DNA of 64,000 nucleotides from Paractinoplanes tereljensis (GCF_016862435.1 NZ_BOMY01000046.1:1-64000), one strand, 5' to 3'. Numbered from the stretch's first letter, positions 41,428 through 51,728 are shown. Notes: generated by a model from the letters alone, not told the origin. Made by a program: numbers and translations.

Positions 41428-44400
41428 ATGTCTTCTTCTCCCCCAGCCGTTGTCGCTGACCGTTACCGGCTTGTCGCGCCGCTCGGTCAGGGCGGGATGG
41501 GTCGCGTCTGGCGGGCGACCGATGTCGTCCTGCACCGCGAGGTCGCCATCAAGGAACTCGTGCCGCCACCGGGGCTGACTCCGGGGGAGCGGCAGGAGAT
41601 GCGGGAGCGGTCGCTGCGCGAGGCGCGCGCGATCGCCCGGCTCAACAACATCAACGTGGTTCGCGTTTTCGACGTGCTGAGCACCGACGCCGACCCGTGG
41701 ATCGTCATGGAATACGTCCCGTCCCGCTCGCTGCAGGACATCCTCGCTGCCGACGGGCCGTTCTCGCCGGTCCGCACGGCCGAGATCGGTCTGGGCGTGC
41801 TGGGTGCGCTGCGGGCCGCGCACCGGGCCGGTGTGGTGCACCGCGACGTCAAGCCGGGCAACGTGCTGATCGGCGGCGACGGGCGGGTCGTGCTTACCGA
41901 CTTCGGCCTGGCCACCGTGCCGGGTGACCCGAACGTGACGCGCACCGGCCTGGTGCTGGGCTCGCCGGCCTACATCGCTCCGGAGCGGGCCCGCGACGGC
42001 ACGGCCGGGCCGGCCGCCGACCTCTGGTCGCTCGGCGCGACCCTTTACGCCGCGGTCGAGGGCGCCTCGCCGTTCGCCCGCCCGTCGGCGATCGCCACGC
42101 TGGCCGCGCTGGCCACCGAAAATCCGCCGCCGGCCCGCAATGCCGGTCCGATGAAGCCGGTGCTCAACGGCCTGCTCCGCAAGGATCCGACCCACCGGAT
42201 CAACGCGGAGGAGGCGGAACGCCTGCTCAACCGGGCCCTGGGCCGCCGCTCGAAGCTGTCCTTCCCGATGAGCCCGACGATGCGCCGTCCGGGCGTCGGC
42301 CGGGAGCGCCCCGCGCTGGGCGGGATGATGTCGTCCACGAGTTCGGCGCCGGTGGTGCCGGGTCCGCGTCCGCCGGTTGCTCCGGCCCGCCCGGTCGATC
42401 CGCCCGGCCGTCCGCCTGTCTCGGGGGGCCGCCCGGCGGCCGGCGAGGGCCGGCCGCCGATCTTTGCGCCGGGAAAGGCACCGGTAGGCCGCCCGACGGC
42501 CGACACGCCGAAGCTCGACGCCACGCGCATCGACACCCCTCCGGTCAAAGACGACAAAACCACATTCATGGGTACGCGTGACGGGTCCCCAAACGCAGGC
42601 ACCCGGCCCCCTGCTTCGCGGCAGCCGAGCCCCGCGCCCACCCCGGCGAATCCGTCAAACCGCACCAACCGCGGCGAACCCGGCGGCTTCACGGCAGCCG
42701 ACGTCGCCGCCCACCGTCGCGGCCCGGCCGCCGCCGAACACGAGCAGTCCCTGACCGACGCCACCGCCCTGGTGCGCGGCCCGGTCACGCCGCCGCGCAG
42801 GCCAGCAGCCCCGCCGGCCGACGCGACCGCCCTCGTGCGTGGTCCCGCGACCCCGCCGGCCGACGCGACCGCTCTGGTGCGCGGCCCCGCCACGCCACCG
42901 GCCGACGCGACTTCTCTGGTGCGCGGCCCGGCCGCCCCGCCGGCCGACCGGACCACGGTCGTGCCCCCGGCGCCGGCCGATGCCACCACCCGGGTGGCCC
43001 CACCGGCGGACCCCACGACGGTGGTCCCGCCGACCAAGCTGTCGCCGAAGCGGAAGCCCTCGGCGAAGTCGCGCCCGGCGGCGAAGACCACTCCGGCGAC
43101 CCCCGAACGGGTGAACCCGGAAGCGAATTCCGCAGCGGCGGCCGGGGCCGGCGCAACTCTCGCCGACGCGGAAAGCGCGCGGGCCGACGCCGCAGTCGCC
43201 GACGCGATGACCTCGCGGGCCAGCGCTGCGCACGCGGAAAGCTCGCAGGTCGACGCTGCTCTCACGCACGCGGAAAGCTCGCAGGCCGGCGCCGCTGTCG
43301 CCGACGCGGAGACCTCGCAGGCCGGCGCTGGCGTCGCCGACCCGGAGACCTCGCAGGGCGGCGCTGCTCTCGCCGACACGGAAAGCTCGCAGGCTGGCGC
43401 TGCTGTCGCTGACGTGGAGACCTCGCGGGCCGGCGCCGGTAGCGCAGACGCGGAGACCTCGTCCGCCGACGCCGCTGTCGCCGACGCCAAGACGTCGAAC
43501 GCCGTGGCCGGCGTCGAGACGCCGCAGGCCGAGTCCTCGTCGGCCAACACTTCGCCGAACAAATCCGGAAAGTCCGAAAAGGCCGCCGGATCCACCGACC
43601 AGACTGCCACCGCGGACCAGGTCGCCGCCGATAAAGCAGGTACCGAAGAGGTAACCGCCGCGAAGGCGAACGCGGGCGAAGCCAATGCGGCCTCGGCAAA
43701 GGCCGGTGCTGCGGGAGCAGGCGCTGCTGGCCCGGGTGCGGCTGGCGCGGGCGTGAAGAAGAAGGCCGCCGCTGCAGCGCAGCCCGACGAAACCCCGGCC
43801 GCCGCCCACGTCCCGCTGGCCCGGACCGGCTCCAGCGCCACGCCCGGCACCGGAAAGAAGTCGGCCGGTGAGAAGCAGTCGACGGCCGACGAGGACAACG
43901 CTCCGGTCTCGCCGGTTCCCTCGATCAGCCGGTCGACCCGGCCGGCCTGGCGCCCGATGGAATCCCGCCCTGCCCCCGGTGGCGTGACGGTCTTCGGCAC
44001 CCGGCTGACCTACCGCCAGGCGGCCGTCGGCGCCGGCATCGTGCTGCTGGTCCTGGCCCTCCTGATCACCCTGATCGCGCAGGCGGTCGGCGGTGGCGAC
44101 GACAAGGGCGACGGCACCAAGCCGAACGCGGTCGGTCCCACGGCGGCAACGACTCCGGCGACGACCCCGCCCACCGCGGCCGCCAGCACCACCCCGAGCG
44201 CGGCCCCGTCGTCGGCCGCGCCGACCACGACCGCGCCGACCAGCGCGCCCGCAACCGAAGATCCCGGCACCGCCGCCCTCCCGGCCGGCTGGACCCTGCG
44301 GACGTTCGCCGCCTCCGGTGGCGCGCCCGCCTTCAAGCTCCCGCTGCCCGCCAACGCCGAGGTCTCCGGCAGCGGCACCGAGATGCGGATGCGCTGGAAC

Positions 44401-44730
44401 AACCGCCTGCTCATTCTGGGCCGCACCAAGTCGCCGCAGGCCGACGCGTACACCGACTGGCAGAACCAGGAGAAGGCGCGCCGGGGCACCTACCGGAACT
44501 ACAACCTGATCGGCCTGAAGCGGGTGACCAACTACCGCGACTTCGAGTCGGTCGCCGACTGGGAGTTCACGTACACCACGGACAGCGGGAACCCGCAGCA
44601 CGTGCTGCGCCGCAACATCCGGGTGAACGGCAGCGCGGCGTACTCCCTCAACTGGTACGTCTCGACCAGCGACTGGGATGCCTCGCAGGGTGACCTGAAG
44701 GCCCTCTACCAGGGATTCCAGCCGCAGTAG
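41428..44730 (+). CDS. large membrane Ser/Thr protein kinase with phospho-motif array and Ala-rich repeats
   Basis: Length is 1100 aa, nearly twice most bacterial kinases of this type. Kinase domain residues 12-270: LGQGGMGRVW, Lys in VAIKEL, HRDVKPGNVL and DFGLATV. Residues 444-536 hold an array of D-x-T-x-[LV]-V and TTVVPP segments. Residues 579-696 hold about ten 12-residue Ala-rich repeats (DAETSQAGAAVA type). A transmembrane helix near 870-890 (AGIVLLVLALLITLIAQAVG) is followed by an external domain of about 180 residues lacking PASTA repeats. Divergent from accE and beside the type VII-like locus. Substrates unknown; FHA-domain recruitment is a possibility. Confidence 0.93.
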   Translation: MSSSPPAVVADRYRLVAPLGQGGMGRVWRATDVVLHREVAIKELVPPPGLTPGERQEMRERSLREARAIARLNNINVVRVFDVLSTDADPWIVMEYVPSRSLQDILAADGPFSPVRTAEIGLGVLGALRAAHRAGVVHRDVKPGNVLIGGDGRVVLTDFGLATVPGDPNVTRTGLVLGSPAYIAPERARDGTAGPAADLWSLGATLYAAVEGASPFARPSAIATLAALATENPPPARNAGPMKPVLNGLLRKDPTHRINAEEAERLLNRALGRRSKLSFPMSPTMRRPGVGRERPALGGMMSSTSSAPVVPGPRPPVAPARPVDPPGRPPVSGGRPAAGEGRPPIFAPGKAPVGRPTADTPKLDATRIDTPPVKDDKTTFMGTRDGSPNAGTRPPASRQPSPAPTPANPSNRTNRGEPGGFTAADVAAHRRGPAAAEHEQSLTDATALVRGPVTPPRRPAAPPADATALVRGPATPPADATALVRGPATPPADATSLVRGPAAPPADRTTVVPPAPADATTRVAPPADPTTVVPPTKLSPKRKPSAKSRPAAKTTPATPERVNPEANSAAAAGAGATLADAESARADAAVADAMTSRASAAHAESSQVDAALTHAESSQAGAAVADAETSQAGAGVADPETSQGGAALADTESSQAGAAVADVETSRAGAGSADAETSSADAAVADAKTSNAVAGVETPQAESSSANTSPNKSGKSEKAAGSTDQTATADQVAADKAGTEEVTAAKANAGEANAASAKAGAAGAGAAGPGAAGAGVKKKAAAAAQPDETPAAAHVPLARTGSSATPGTGKKSAGEKQSTADEDNAPVSPVPSISRSTRPAWRPMESRPAPGGVTVFGTRLTYRQAAVGAGIVLLVLALLITLIAQAVGGGDDKGDGTKPNAVGPTAATTPATTPPTAAASTTPSAAPSSAAPTTTAPTSAPATEDPGTAALPAGWTLRTFAASGGAPAFKLPLPANAEVSGSGTEMRMRWNNRLLILGRTKSPQADAYTDWQNQEKARRGTYRNYNLIGLKRVTNYRDFESVADWEFTYTTDSGNPQHVLRRNIRVNGSAAYSLNWYVSTSDWDASQGDLKALYQGFQPQ
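42757..43037 (+). repeat. array of DATALVRGP/TTVVPP phospho-motif repeats
   Basis: Inside the large kinase gene: four related units D-A-T-x-L-V-R-G-P (near 42757, 42820, 42862 and 42904) and three TT(V/R)V units follow. In each, Val is at +3 from a Thr, the selectivity position of FHA domains. Confidence 0.75.
43162..43515 (+). repeat. about ten 36-bp Ala-rich tandem repeats
   Basis: Codes for 12-residue units such as ADAETSQAGAGV. Units diverge in sequence but keep the D/E-T-S-Q/R-A-G phasing. Confidence 0.8.
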
Positions 44731-44807
44731 AAGTCGCTCGAAAACTGATGTGCGTGATTGCGGTCAAGTGGGTACTTGATCAGTCATCACAAACGGAGGT
44801 GCTCGTC

Positions 44808-45038
44808 ATGAACCGCCGACCCCACGGCAGGAAGCCGACCATCGCACTCTGGATGCTCGTCGCGGTCGCCGATGTGGCGATCCTCGTCGCCACCGGTGGG
44901 CTGGTCGCCCTGGTGCTGATTCTCGCGAGCCTGGCCGTCATCGCCGGTGGATTCCTCGCCGCGCGTCAGATGCTCGCGTCGAAGCCGGTGCTCGCACCGC
45001 AGAAGGCGGCGCGCGACCGCAATCGGCGCAGCGCATAG
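44808..45038 (+). CDS. small membrane protein
   Basis: Length is 76 aa from ATG 44808 with GGAGG nine nt upstream. Two hydrophobic segments (IALWMLVAVADVAILVATGG and LVALVLILASLAVIAGGFL) with a basic N-terminus (NRRPHGRK) and basic C-terminus (KAARDRNRRSA). Follows the large kinase by 77 nt. Family unknown. Confidence 0.75.
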   Translation: MNRRPHGRKPTIALWMLVAVADVAILVATGGLVALVLILASLAVIAGGFLAARQMLASKPVLAPQKAARDRNRRSA

Positions 45039-45048
45039 CGTGATCGGC

Positions 45049-45054
45049 TACAGT
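45049..45054 (+). promoter_or_regulatory. leaderless -10 box of the first M50 gene
   Basis: TACAGT with 7 nt before GTG 45062. Confidence 0.55.
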
Positions 45055-45061
45055 CCCCGGC

Positions 45062-45796
45062 GTGCAGATCGACGGCGTGACTGATCTCTGGGATACCCTG
45101 CTCGGCGCTCAGCCGGATCCGCCCGGCCTGCTTGTGCTGCTCACCGCCCTGGCCGGGGTGCTGGCCGTGGCGTTCCGTCCGGTGTGGCGGGTGGCCCGCA
45201 ACGCGGTGACCATCGCGCACGAGGGTGGGCACGCCCTGATGGCGTTGCTGACCGGCCGGCGCCTGCGCGGCATCCGCCTGGAGTTCGACACCTCCGGCCT
45301 GACGCTGTCGTCGGGTCGCCCGACCGGGCCGGGCATGATGCTGACCCTGCTCGGCGGATATATCGCCCCATCGCTGGTCGGTGTGCTGGGGGCCTGGCTG
45401 CTCGGCGGTAACCGGATCACGCTGCTGCTGTGGATCGCGATCGTCCTGCTGCTGCTCATGCTGATCAACGTCCGGAACGCGTTCGGCGTGGTGTCGCTGC
45501 TGGTCACCGGCGCGATCGTGTTCGCCGTGTCCTGGTTCGCCGACCCCGAAGTGCAGGCCGTCTTCGCGTACGCGGGCGTCTGGTTCCTGCTCTTCGGCGG
45601 GGTCCGCCCGGTTTTTGAATTGCAGAGTCTTCGCAAGCGCGGCCGCATGCGCGAGTCGGACGCCGACCAGCTCGCGCACCTCACCCACGTGCCCGCCCTG
45701 TTCTGGGTCGGCGTGTTCCTGGCCGTCAACCTGGCCGCCCTGGTGATCGGCGCGTTCCTGCTGGCCGGGCAGTGGTTGCCCGCCTCGACCGGGTAG
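45062..45796 (+). CDS. M50 family membrane metalloprotease
   Basis: Length is 244 aa. Zinc motif HEGGH (VTIAHEGGHALMALL, around residues 51-60) in the second hydrophobic segment, about seven membrane helices. Related to the site-2 protease/SpoIVFB-like group of small M50 peptidases. Paralogous to the next gene, which carries the same HEGGH context. Function unknown. Tandem with 45848-46513. Confidence 0.9.
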   Translation: MQIDGVTDLWDTLLGAQPDPPGLLVLLTALAGVLAVAFRPVWRVARNAVTIAHEGGHALMALLTGRRLRGIRLEFDTSGLTLSSGRPTGPGMMLTLLGGYIAPSLVGVLGAWLLGGNRITLLLWIAIVLLLLMLINVRNAFGVVSLLVTGAIVFAVSWFADPEVQAVFAYAGVWFLLFGGVRPVFELQSLRKRGRMRESDADQLAHLTHVPALFWVGVFLAVNLAALVIGAFLLAGQWLPASTG

Positions 45797-45835
45797 TCAT
45801 CCCATCGGCGGATGGGTTCCGGCTGGGGCCGCCGC

Positions 45836-45841
45836 TAGTTT
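45836..45841 (+). promoter_or_regulatory. leaderless -10 box of the second M50 gene
   Basis: TAGTTT with 6 nt before ATG 45848. Each of the two tandem paralogues has its own promoter. Confidence 0.55.
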
Positions 45842-45847
45842 CCGGCC

Positions 45848-46513
45848 ATGGCCGATATGGGCATGGCGTGGACGACGGGCGTGGTCGCGTTCGTTGCCGC
45901 CGTGCCGCTGTGGAAGTACACGACGCACGCCATCACGATCGCCCACGAGGGCGGTCACGCGATGTTCGCGTCGCTGACCGGCGTGCTGGTCAAGAAGATC
46001 CGGGTCGACCGCGGTGGCGCCGGCAGCACCGCCTATTCCAAACCGCTCGACGAACTCGGGTTGCTCGCCGCCCTCGCGTCGGGGCTGGCCGGCTATCTCG
46101 GTCCGTCGCTGTTCGGGCTGGCCGGGGCCTGGATGCTGGTGCACGGCATCAGCCCGCGTTCGGTGCTGCTCATGACGCTGGTGCTGATGGCCCTGCTGCT
46201 GGTCATGGTGCGCAACCTGTTCGGCCTGTTCGTGGTGCCACTGACCGGCGCGCTGATCTGGGCGGTGGCGATGCGGGCCGCCGAGCCGGTGCAGCTGGTC
46301 TTCGCGTACATCTGGGTCTGGTTCTTGTTGATGGGTGGGGTTCGGCAGATCCCGGAGCTGTACGGCAATTGGGCGACCGGCAACGAGGTGGACACCGGCG
46401 CGCTGGCCGCCAAGACCGGCCTGTCCAGCGCGTTCTTCGTGGCGCTGTTCTGGCTGGCCTCGATGGCCGCGCTGGTGTACGGCGGGGTGCTGCTCCTGCG
46501 GCACCCGATCTAA
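45848..46513 (+). CDS. M50 family membrane metalloprotease (paralogue)
   Basis: Length is 221 aa. Zinc motif HEGGH in ITIAHEGGHAMFASLTGVLV (around residues 29-48), the same frame as the preceding gene, and similar following helices (VRNLFGLFVVPLTGALI). Lacks the N-terminal extension of its partner. Local duplication is the simple explanation. Convergent with accB with a 6-nt gap. Confidence 0.9.
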   Translation: MADMGMAWTTGVVAFVAAVPLWKYTTHAITIAHEGGHAMFASLTGVLVKKIRVDRGGAGSTAYSKPLDELGLLAALASGLAGYLGPSLFGLAGAWMLVHGISPRSVLLMTLVLMALLLVMVRNLFGLFVVPLTGALIWAVAMRAAEPVQLVFAYIWVWFLLMGGVRQIPELYGNWATGNEVDTGALAAKTGLSSAFFVALFWLASMAALVYGGVLLLRHPI

Positions 46514-46519
46514 AAACGG

Positions 46520-48094
<1,575 letters not shown>

Positions 48095-48162
48095 GGTGAT
48101 CTCCACACTCTGCGGGCTACCGGCGAGTATTCCTTCGGTGATCGTAATGCGGGAGGGGGTGG

Positions 48163-49203
48163 GTGGCGCTACGGGTGCGTTTCGCACCCAATGCCCTATT
48201 CGTTACCAAGAGCGTGACGAACTGGATGACCGCGGGCGGGCTCGCCCTCATCGCCGGTGGCCTCGCCACATTGATCAGCTTCCGGTCCCTGCTGTTCGGT
48301 GGCGGGGAACGTCGTGCGCGTCGGCGCGAAGCGATCGAGGCGCCCCCGCAACGCCCGGCCCTGGCGGCCGCCCCGGTCGAGCCGGAGGTCGAACCGGTGG
48401 TCGAACCGTTGGGCGAGCCGCAGGTGGAGGCGGAGGTGGAGGCCGACGCGGTCGTCCGCCGCGGTCGGCGGGGGCGGCGACGCGCGCTGGTCCCGGCCGA
48501 GGACGCCCGGAGCGTGCCGTTCCCGGCCCCGGACTTCGTTGCGGAGGATCGCGGCGGTCTCGCGTCGATCGGCCTGGCCGGCGAGGACGAGGAGGGGGAG
48601 TTCGAGCCGCCCGCGCGGGTCCGGCGCGGCCGGCGGAGCCTGCACCCGATCGACGAGATCCTGTTCGATCCGCCGCCGCTGGACCTCGACGAGGACCCCT
48701 GCGCAGAGGCGGATCACGACGTCATCGAGGAGATTCCGGCGCCGCGGTCCGACCGTTACGGCGATCGCGTCGAGGGCTGGATCCGCCCCGAGCACCACGA
48801 GCCGGCCGGCGAGCCCCGCCCCGGCGAGTACTGGACCCCGATCCCGGTCGACCTGAACTCCGACCACGAGCCGTCGGCCAAGGGATACGGCTGGCCGCAA
48901 GCGGTGGAGCGGCTGCCGGCGGTGCCCGACTACGAGCCGGCCACCGGCTTCGACCTGCGCCCGGTCCCGGCCGAGCCGACCGAGGTGGTCCCGGTCTGGG
49001 CGATCAACGACGAGAGCCCGGGCCGGGTCCGGTTGCCCCGATCGTGGGCGGTCCGCAACGAGAAGCCGAAGCCGGCCCCGGCCGATCGTCCGAGCCCCCG
49101 GCCACGACCCCGGCCGAGCATTTCCGAGATCGAGACCCCGATCGACCGCAGCACCATGTACGTGAGCCGCCATGCGGCCGACCCGCCGCCTCGATCGAGT
49201 TAG
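48163..49203 (+). CDS. membrane-anchored acidic/Pro-rich hypothetical protein
   Basis: Length is 346 aa from GTG 48163 with GGGAGGGGG upstream. One N-terminal transmembrane helix (MTAGGLALIAGGLATLISF, residues 22-40). The rest is a long hydrophilic region rich in E, D, R and P (VEPEVEPVVEPLGE, RRGRRGRRRA) with no folded-domain signature except GYGWPQAVERLPAVPDYEPA near residue 245. Probably the cytoplasmic or surface part of an unknown scaffold. It ends 9 nt before birA. Confidence 0.65.
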   Translation: MALRVRFAPNALFVTKSVTNWMTAGGLALIAGGLATLISFRSLLFGGGERRARRREAIEAPPQRPALAAAPVEPEVEPVVEPLGEPQVEAEVEADAVVRRGRRGRRRALVPAEDARSVPFPAPDFVAEDRGGLASIGLAGEDEEGEFEPPARVRRGRRSLHPIDEILFDPPPLDLDEDPCAEADHDVIEEIPAPRSDRYGDRVEGWIRPEHHEPAGEPRPGEYWTPIPVDLNSDHEPSAKGYGWPQAVERLPAVPDYEPATGFDLRPVPAEPTEVVPVWAINDESPGRVRLPRSWAVRNEKPKPAPADRPSPRPRPRPSISEIETPIDRSTMYVSRHAADPPPRSS

Positions 49204-49206
49204 GCT
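49201..49206 (+). promoter_or_regulatory. leaderless -10 box of birA
   Basis: TAGGCT with 6 nt before ATG 49213, overlapping the stop of the preceding gene. Confidence 0.6.
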
Positions 49207-49212
49207 CGGCGA

Positions 49213-50043
49213 ATGCCCGCGTCGCCGTACACCGACCTGGATCGCCCGCCGCTGTCCCAGCGCTCGCTGGAACGGGCTCTGGTCACCCCGGGAAGTCTGT
49301 GGACGCGGATCGACGTACGCGCTCAGACGACCTCCACCAACGCCGATGCCGCCGCGGCCGCGATGCGGGGCGAGCCCGAAGGGCTCGTGGTGGTGGCCGA
49401 GGAGCAGACCGCCGGCCGGGGCCGCCGCGACCGGCAGTGGACGTCACCGCCCCGGGCCGGGCTCACCCTCAGCGTGCTGCTGCGCCCCGGGCCGGCCATC
49501 CCGACCGGCGCCTACGGCTGGTTGCCGCTGCTGGCCGGGGTGGCGCTGCTCGAGGCGGTGCAGCGAGTTGCCGAGGTCGAGGCCGCCCTGAAGTGGCCCA
49601 ACGATCTGTTGGTGAACGACGGCAAGTGCGCCGGGATCCTGGCCGAGGTGGCCGGCGATGCCGTGGTGGTCGGGATCGGACTGAACGTGAGCACCCGCGC
49701 CGAGGAGTTGCCGGAGACGACCGGTCTGCCGGCGACCTCGCTCAAGGTGGCCGGCGCGGCCAACGCCGACCGGGATCCGCTGCTGCGGGCGCTGCTGCGC
49801 GGGATCGCCGGATGGTACGGCGGCTGGCGCGAGGCGGGCGGCGACGCCGAGTTGTGTGGCCTGCTCGCGGCCTACCGGCGGGAGTGCGCCACGATCGGTC
49901 GCGAGGTGCGGGTGCTACTGCCCGGCGGTGGCGAGCTCCGCGGCGAGGCGACCTCGGTGGACGGCGACGGCCAATTGGTGATCCGTACGGCTGACGACAT
50001 CACCCATCGCGTCTCAGCGGGTGACGTGCTGCACGTACGCTGA
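49213..50043 (+). CDS. birA: biotin-[acetyl-CoA carboxylase] ligase
   Basis: Length is 276 aa. Transfers biotin to the AccA biotinyl lysine. Biotinyl-5'-AMP site AGRGRRDRQW (residues 69-78), GLTLSVLLRP, KWPNDLLVNDGKCAGIL and the C-terminal SH3-like region. No N-terminal DNA-binding domain, so it is a monofunctional class I ligase. Its location 1.1 kb from accB links cofactor attachment to the carboxylase. Confidence 0.95.
   Translation: MPASPYTDLDRPPLSQRSLERALVTPGSLWTRIDVRAQTTSTNADAAAAAMRGEPEGLVVVAEEQTAGRGRRDRQWTSPPRAGLTLSVLLRPGPAIPTGAYGWLPLLAGVALLEAVQRVAEVEAALKWPNDLLVNDGKCAGILAEVAGDAVVVGIGLNVSTRAEELPETTGLPATSLKVAGAANADRDPLLRALLRGIAGWYGGWREAGGDAELCGLLAAYRRECATIGREVRVLLPGGGELRGEATSVDGDGQLVIRTADDITHRVSAGDVLHVR
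50036..50041 (+). promoter_or_regulatory. leaderless -10 box of the PH-domain gene
   Basis: TACGCT with 6 nt before GTG 50048, within the last codons of birA. Confidence 0.6.
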
Positions 50044-50047
50044 CCGC

Positions 50048-50617
50048 GTGGCGTTCCCGGACGAGGTTCTGACCGACGAGGAGGAGGTCGTCCTCCACCT
50101 GCATCCGCACTGGAAGACGGCGATCCGGCCCGGCCTGGTGGCGTTGTTGGCGACGGCGACAGCGGTGCTGGCCTGGGTGATGCTGCCGCAGAACAACGGC
50201 GGCTTCCTGGCCTTCGGCGTGGTCGCGCTGATCATGGGTTACTACGGCATCCGGTACGGCGCGGCCCCGCTGGTGGTCTGGCGCTGCACCCACTACGTGG
50301 TCACCAACGAGCGGATCCTGCTGCAGGACGGCGTGATCGCCCGGGAGCGGCGCGACCTGCCGCTCAACCGGATCAACGACCACCTGATGACGCAGTCGTT
50401 CCTGGACCGGCTGTTCGGGTCGGGAACGCTCACCGTCGACTCGATCGGCGACCAGGCGGCGGTGCTCGCCTCGGTGCCGCACGCGAACCACGTGCAGACG
50501 GCCCTCTACGAACTGATCGAACAGGACCGTCTGCGCCACCCGGATGACGAAGAGGAAGAAGAGCCGGAGCCGGACCTGCCGCCGCAGCGCCGCCGCAGCC
50601 GGCTGTTCCGTTCCTGA
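50048..50617 (+). CDS. PH domain-containing membrane protein
   Basis: Length is 189 aa from GTG 50048. Two hydrophobic segments (GLVALLATATAVLAWVMLP and FLAFGVVALIMGYYGIRYG, residues about 30-75), then the bacterial PH (bPH_2/DUF304-type) motif: WRCTHYVVTNERILLQDGVI, RRDLPLNRINDHLMTQSFLD. Acidic Pro-rich tail. Membrane-associated; no catalytic role known. Confidence 0.88.
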   Translation: MAFPDEVLTDEEEVVLHLHPHWKTAIRPGLVALLATATAVLAWVMLPQNNGGFLAFGVVALIMGYYGIRYGAAPLVVWRCTHYVVTNERILLQDGVIARERRDLPLNRINDHLMTQSFLDRLFGSGTLTVDSIGDQAAVLASVPHANHVQTALYELIEQDRLRHPDDEEEEEPEPDLPPQRRRSRLFRS

Positions 50618-50621
50618 GGGC

Positions 50622-51137
50622 CTAGTGCGTGGGCTGCTCGGTGGTCAGCTCGGCCAGGCCGGCCATCGCGTCGAGCTCGGCCAGTTCGGCCTCGTGGCCG
50701 TCCACCGGTGGCTTGAGGAAGACGAACGTCCGGTACGCCCAGAATCGGAAGAACGTGGCGATCACGATGCCGACCAGGGTCACGCCCATGAACGCGATCT
50801 CGTCGTGCTGCTCGGTGAGGCCGAAGCCGTACTTGCCGATCGCCACCGCGCCGGACTGGATGACCATGCCGACCAGGTTGAAGCCGAAGAACAGGGTGTA
50901 CTCCCGGCGCAGCGCCGTGCGCGTGTGGTGCCGGTAGGTCCAGTAGCGATTCGCGAAGTACGCCAGGGTGGTCGTTACCACCGTCGCGATGACGCTGGCC
51001 TTGACCGCGCCGATCGGCAGGGCGGCCCAGGTGATCGCCATGTACAACAGGGTGTTACCGGCGCCGATGACACCGAACGCGATGGCCTCGGGTGCAAGAC
51101 GGCGCAGACGATCCGTCAGCGAGCTGGCTGAGGGCAT
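50622..51137 (-). CDS. GtrA family membrane protein
   Basis: Length is 171 aa. Four predicted helices with the GtrA motif YFANRYWTYRHHTRTAL around residue 65 and FRFWAYRTFVF near the end. GtrA-type proteins are small membrane proteins linked to flipping of polyprenyl-phosphate sugars. Paralogous to the upstream GtrA gene, with which it is a tandem pair. Start ATG 51137 with no Shine-Dalgarno and a -10 at leaderless distance. Confidence 0.92.
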   Translation of the reverse strand: MPSASSLTDRLRRLAPEAIAFGVIGAGNTLLYMAITWAALPIGAVKASVIATVVTTTLAYFANRYWTYRHHTRTALRREYTLFFGFNLVGMVIQSGAVAIGKYGFGLTEQHDEIAFMGVTLVGIVIATFFRFWAYRTFVFLKPPVDGHEAELAELDAMAGLAELTTEQPTH

Positions 51138-51144
51138 TTGGGCA

Positions 51145-51150
51145 ACCTTA
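51145..51150 (-). promoter_or_regulatory. leaderless -10 box of the first GtrA gene
   Basis: On the minus strand TAAGGT lies 7 nt before ATG 51137. Confidence 0.55.
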
Positions 51151-51167
51151 CGTGGGGAAGGGCGCGA

Positions 51168-51716
51168 TCACGCCGAGTCACGGACGGGTGCGGGCGAAGC
51201 CACGTTAGTCGCGTGACCTTTGGATCGCGGCCCCGTGGTGACCTGATCGGGGGGAGTTGTGTCGCGGAACACGAAACGGCGGTAGGACCAGAACCGGAAA
51301 AGCGTGCCCACCGCGGTGCCGACCAATTGGCCGGAGATGTTGTCGGCGAGCGGGGTCTGCAGGGCCGGCCAGATCTGACCGAGGCCGTAGTGGCTGATCG
51401 CCAGGCAGGACAGGCCGATGCCGAGGCCGATCGCGTTCAGTACGAAGAACATCGTGTACTGCCGGGCCATGTTGGCGTGCGCGCGATGCCGCCAGGTCCA
51501 GAACCGGTTGCCGGTGAAGGCGACGGTCGTGGCGATCACCGTCGAGATTGTCTTGGCGATCAGGGTTTCGACCCCGGCGTGCAGCAGCACGTTGAAGATG
51601 GCCAGATCGATGGCGAACGAGATGGCGCCGACCGTGCCGAACTTGCTCAGCTCGTGGATCAGTGCCCGGAACTTGGTCCGCAGGCCGTGCGGCTGCGGCG
51701 TCGGGTTGTCGGGCAC
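51168..51716 (-). CDS. GtrA family membrane protein (paralogue)
   Basis: Length is 182 aa. Same core as its neighbour: KFGTVGAISFAIDLAIFNVL, FTGNRFWTWRHRAHANMARQ and FRFWSYRRFVFRDT, with four helices and a polar C-terminal tail of about 25 residues. Tandem duplicate separated by 30 nt and each with its own -10. Confidence 0.92.
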   Translation of the reverse strand: MPDNPTPQPHGLRTKFRALIHELSKFGTVGAISFAIDLAIFNVLLHAGVETLIAKTISTVIATTVAFTGNRFWTWRHRAHANMARQYTMFFVLNAIGLGIGLSCLAISHYGLGQIWPALQTPLADNISGQLVGTAVGTLFRFWSYRRFVFRDTTPPDQVTTGPRSKGHATNVASPAPVRDSA

Positions 51717-51722
51717 GTCGCA

Positions 51723-51728
51723 AGAGTA
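51723..51728 (-). promoter_or_regulatory. leaderless -10 box of the second GtrA gene
   Basis: On the minus strand TACTCT lies 6 nt before GTG 51716. Confidence 0.6.

Noticed and set aside
43162..43515. CRISPR array
   Set aside because: The 36-bp repeats are inside a coding frame, are diverged, and have no unique spacers or cas genes.
42045..44000. Long minus-strand open frame (about 650 codons) antisense to the large kinase
   Set aside because: It is open because of the repeated GC-rich codons of the kinase. Its translation is low complexity and has no start signal or family resemblance; the sense strand has kinase motifs.
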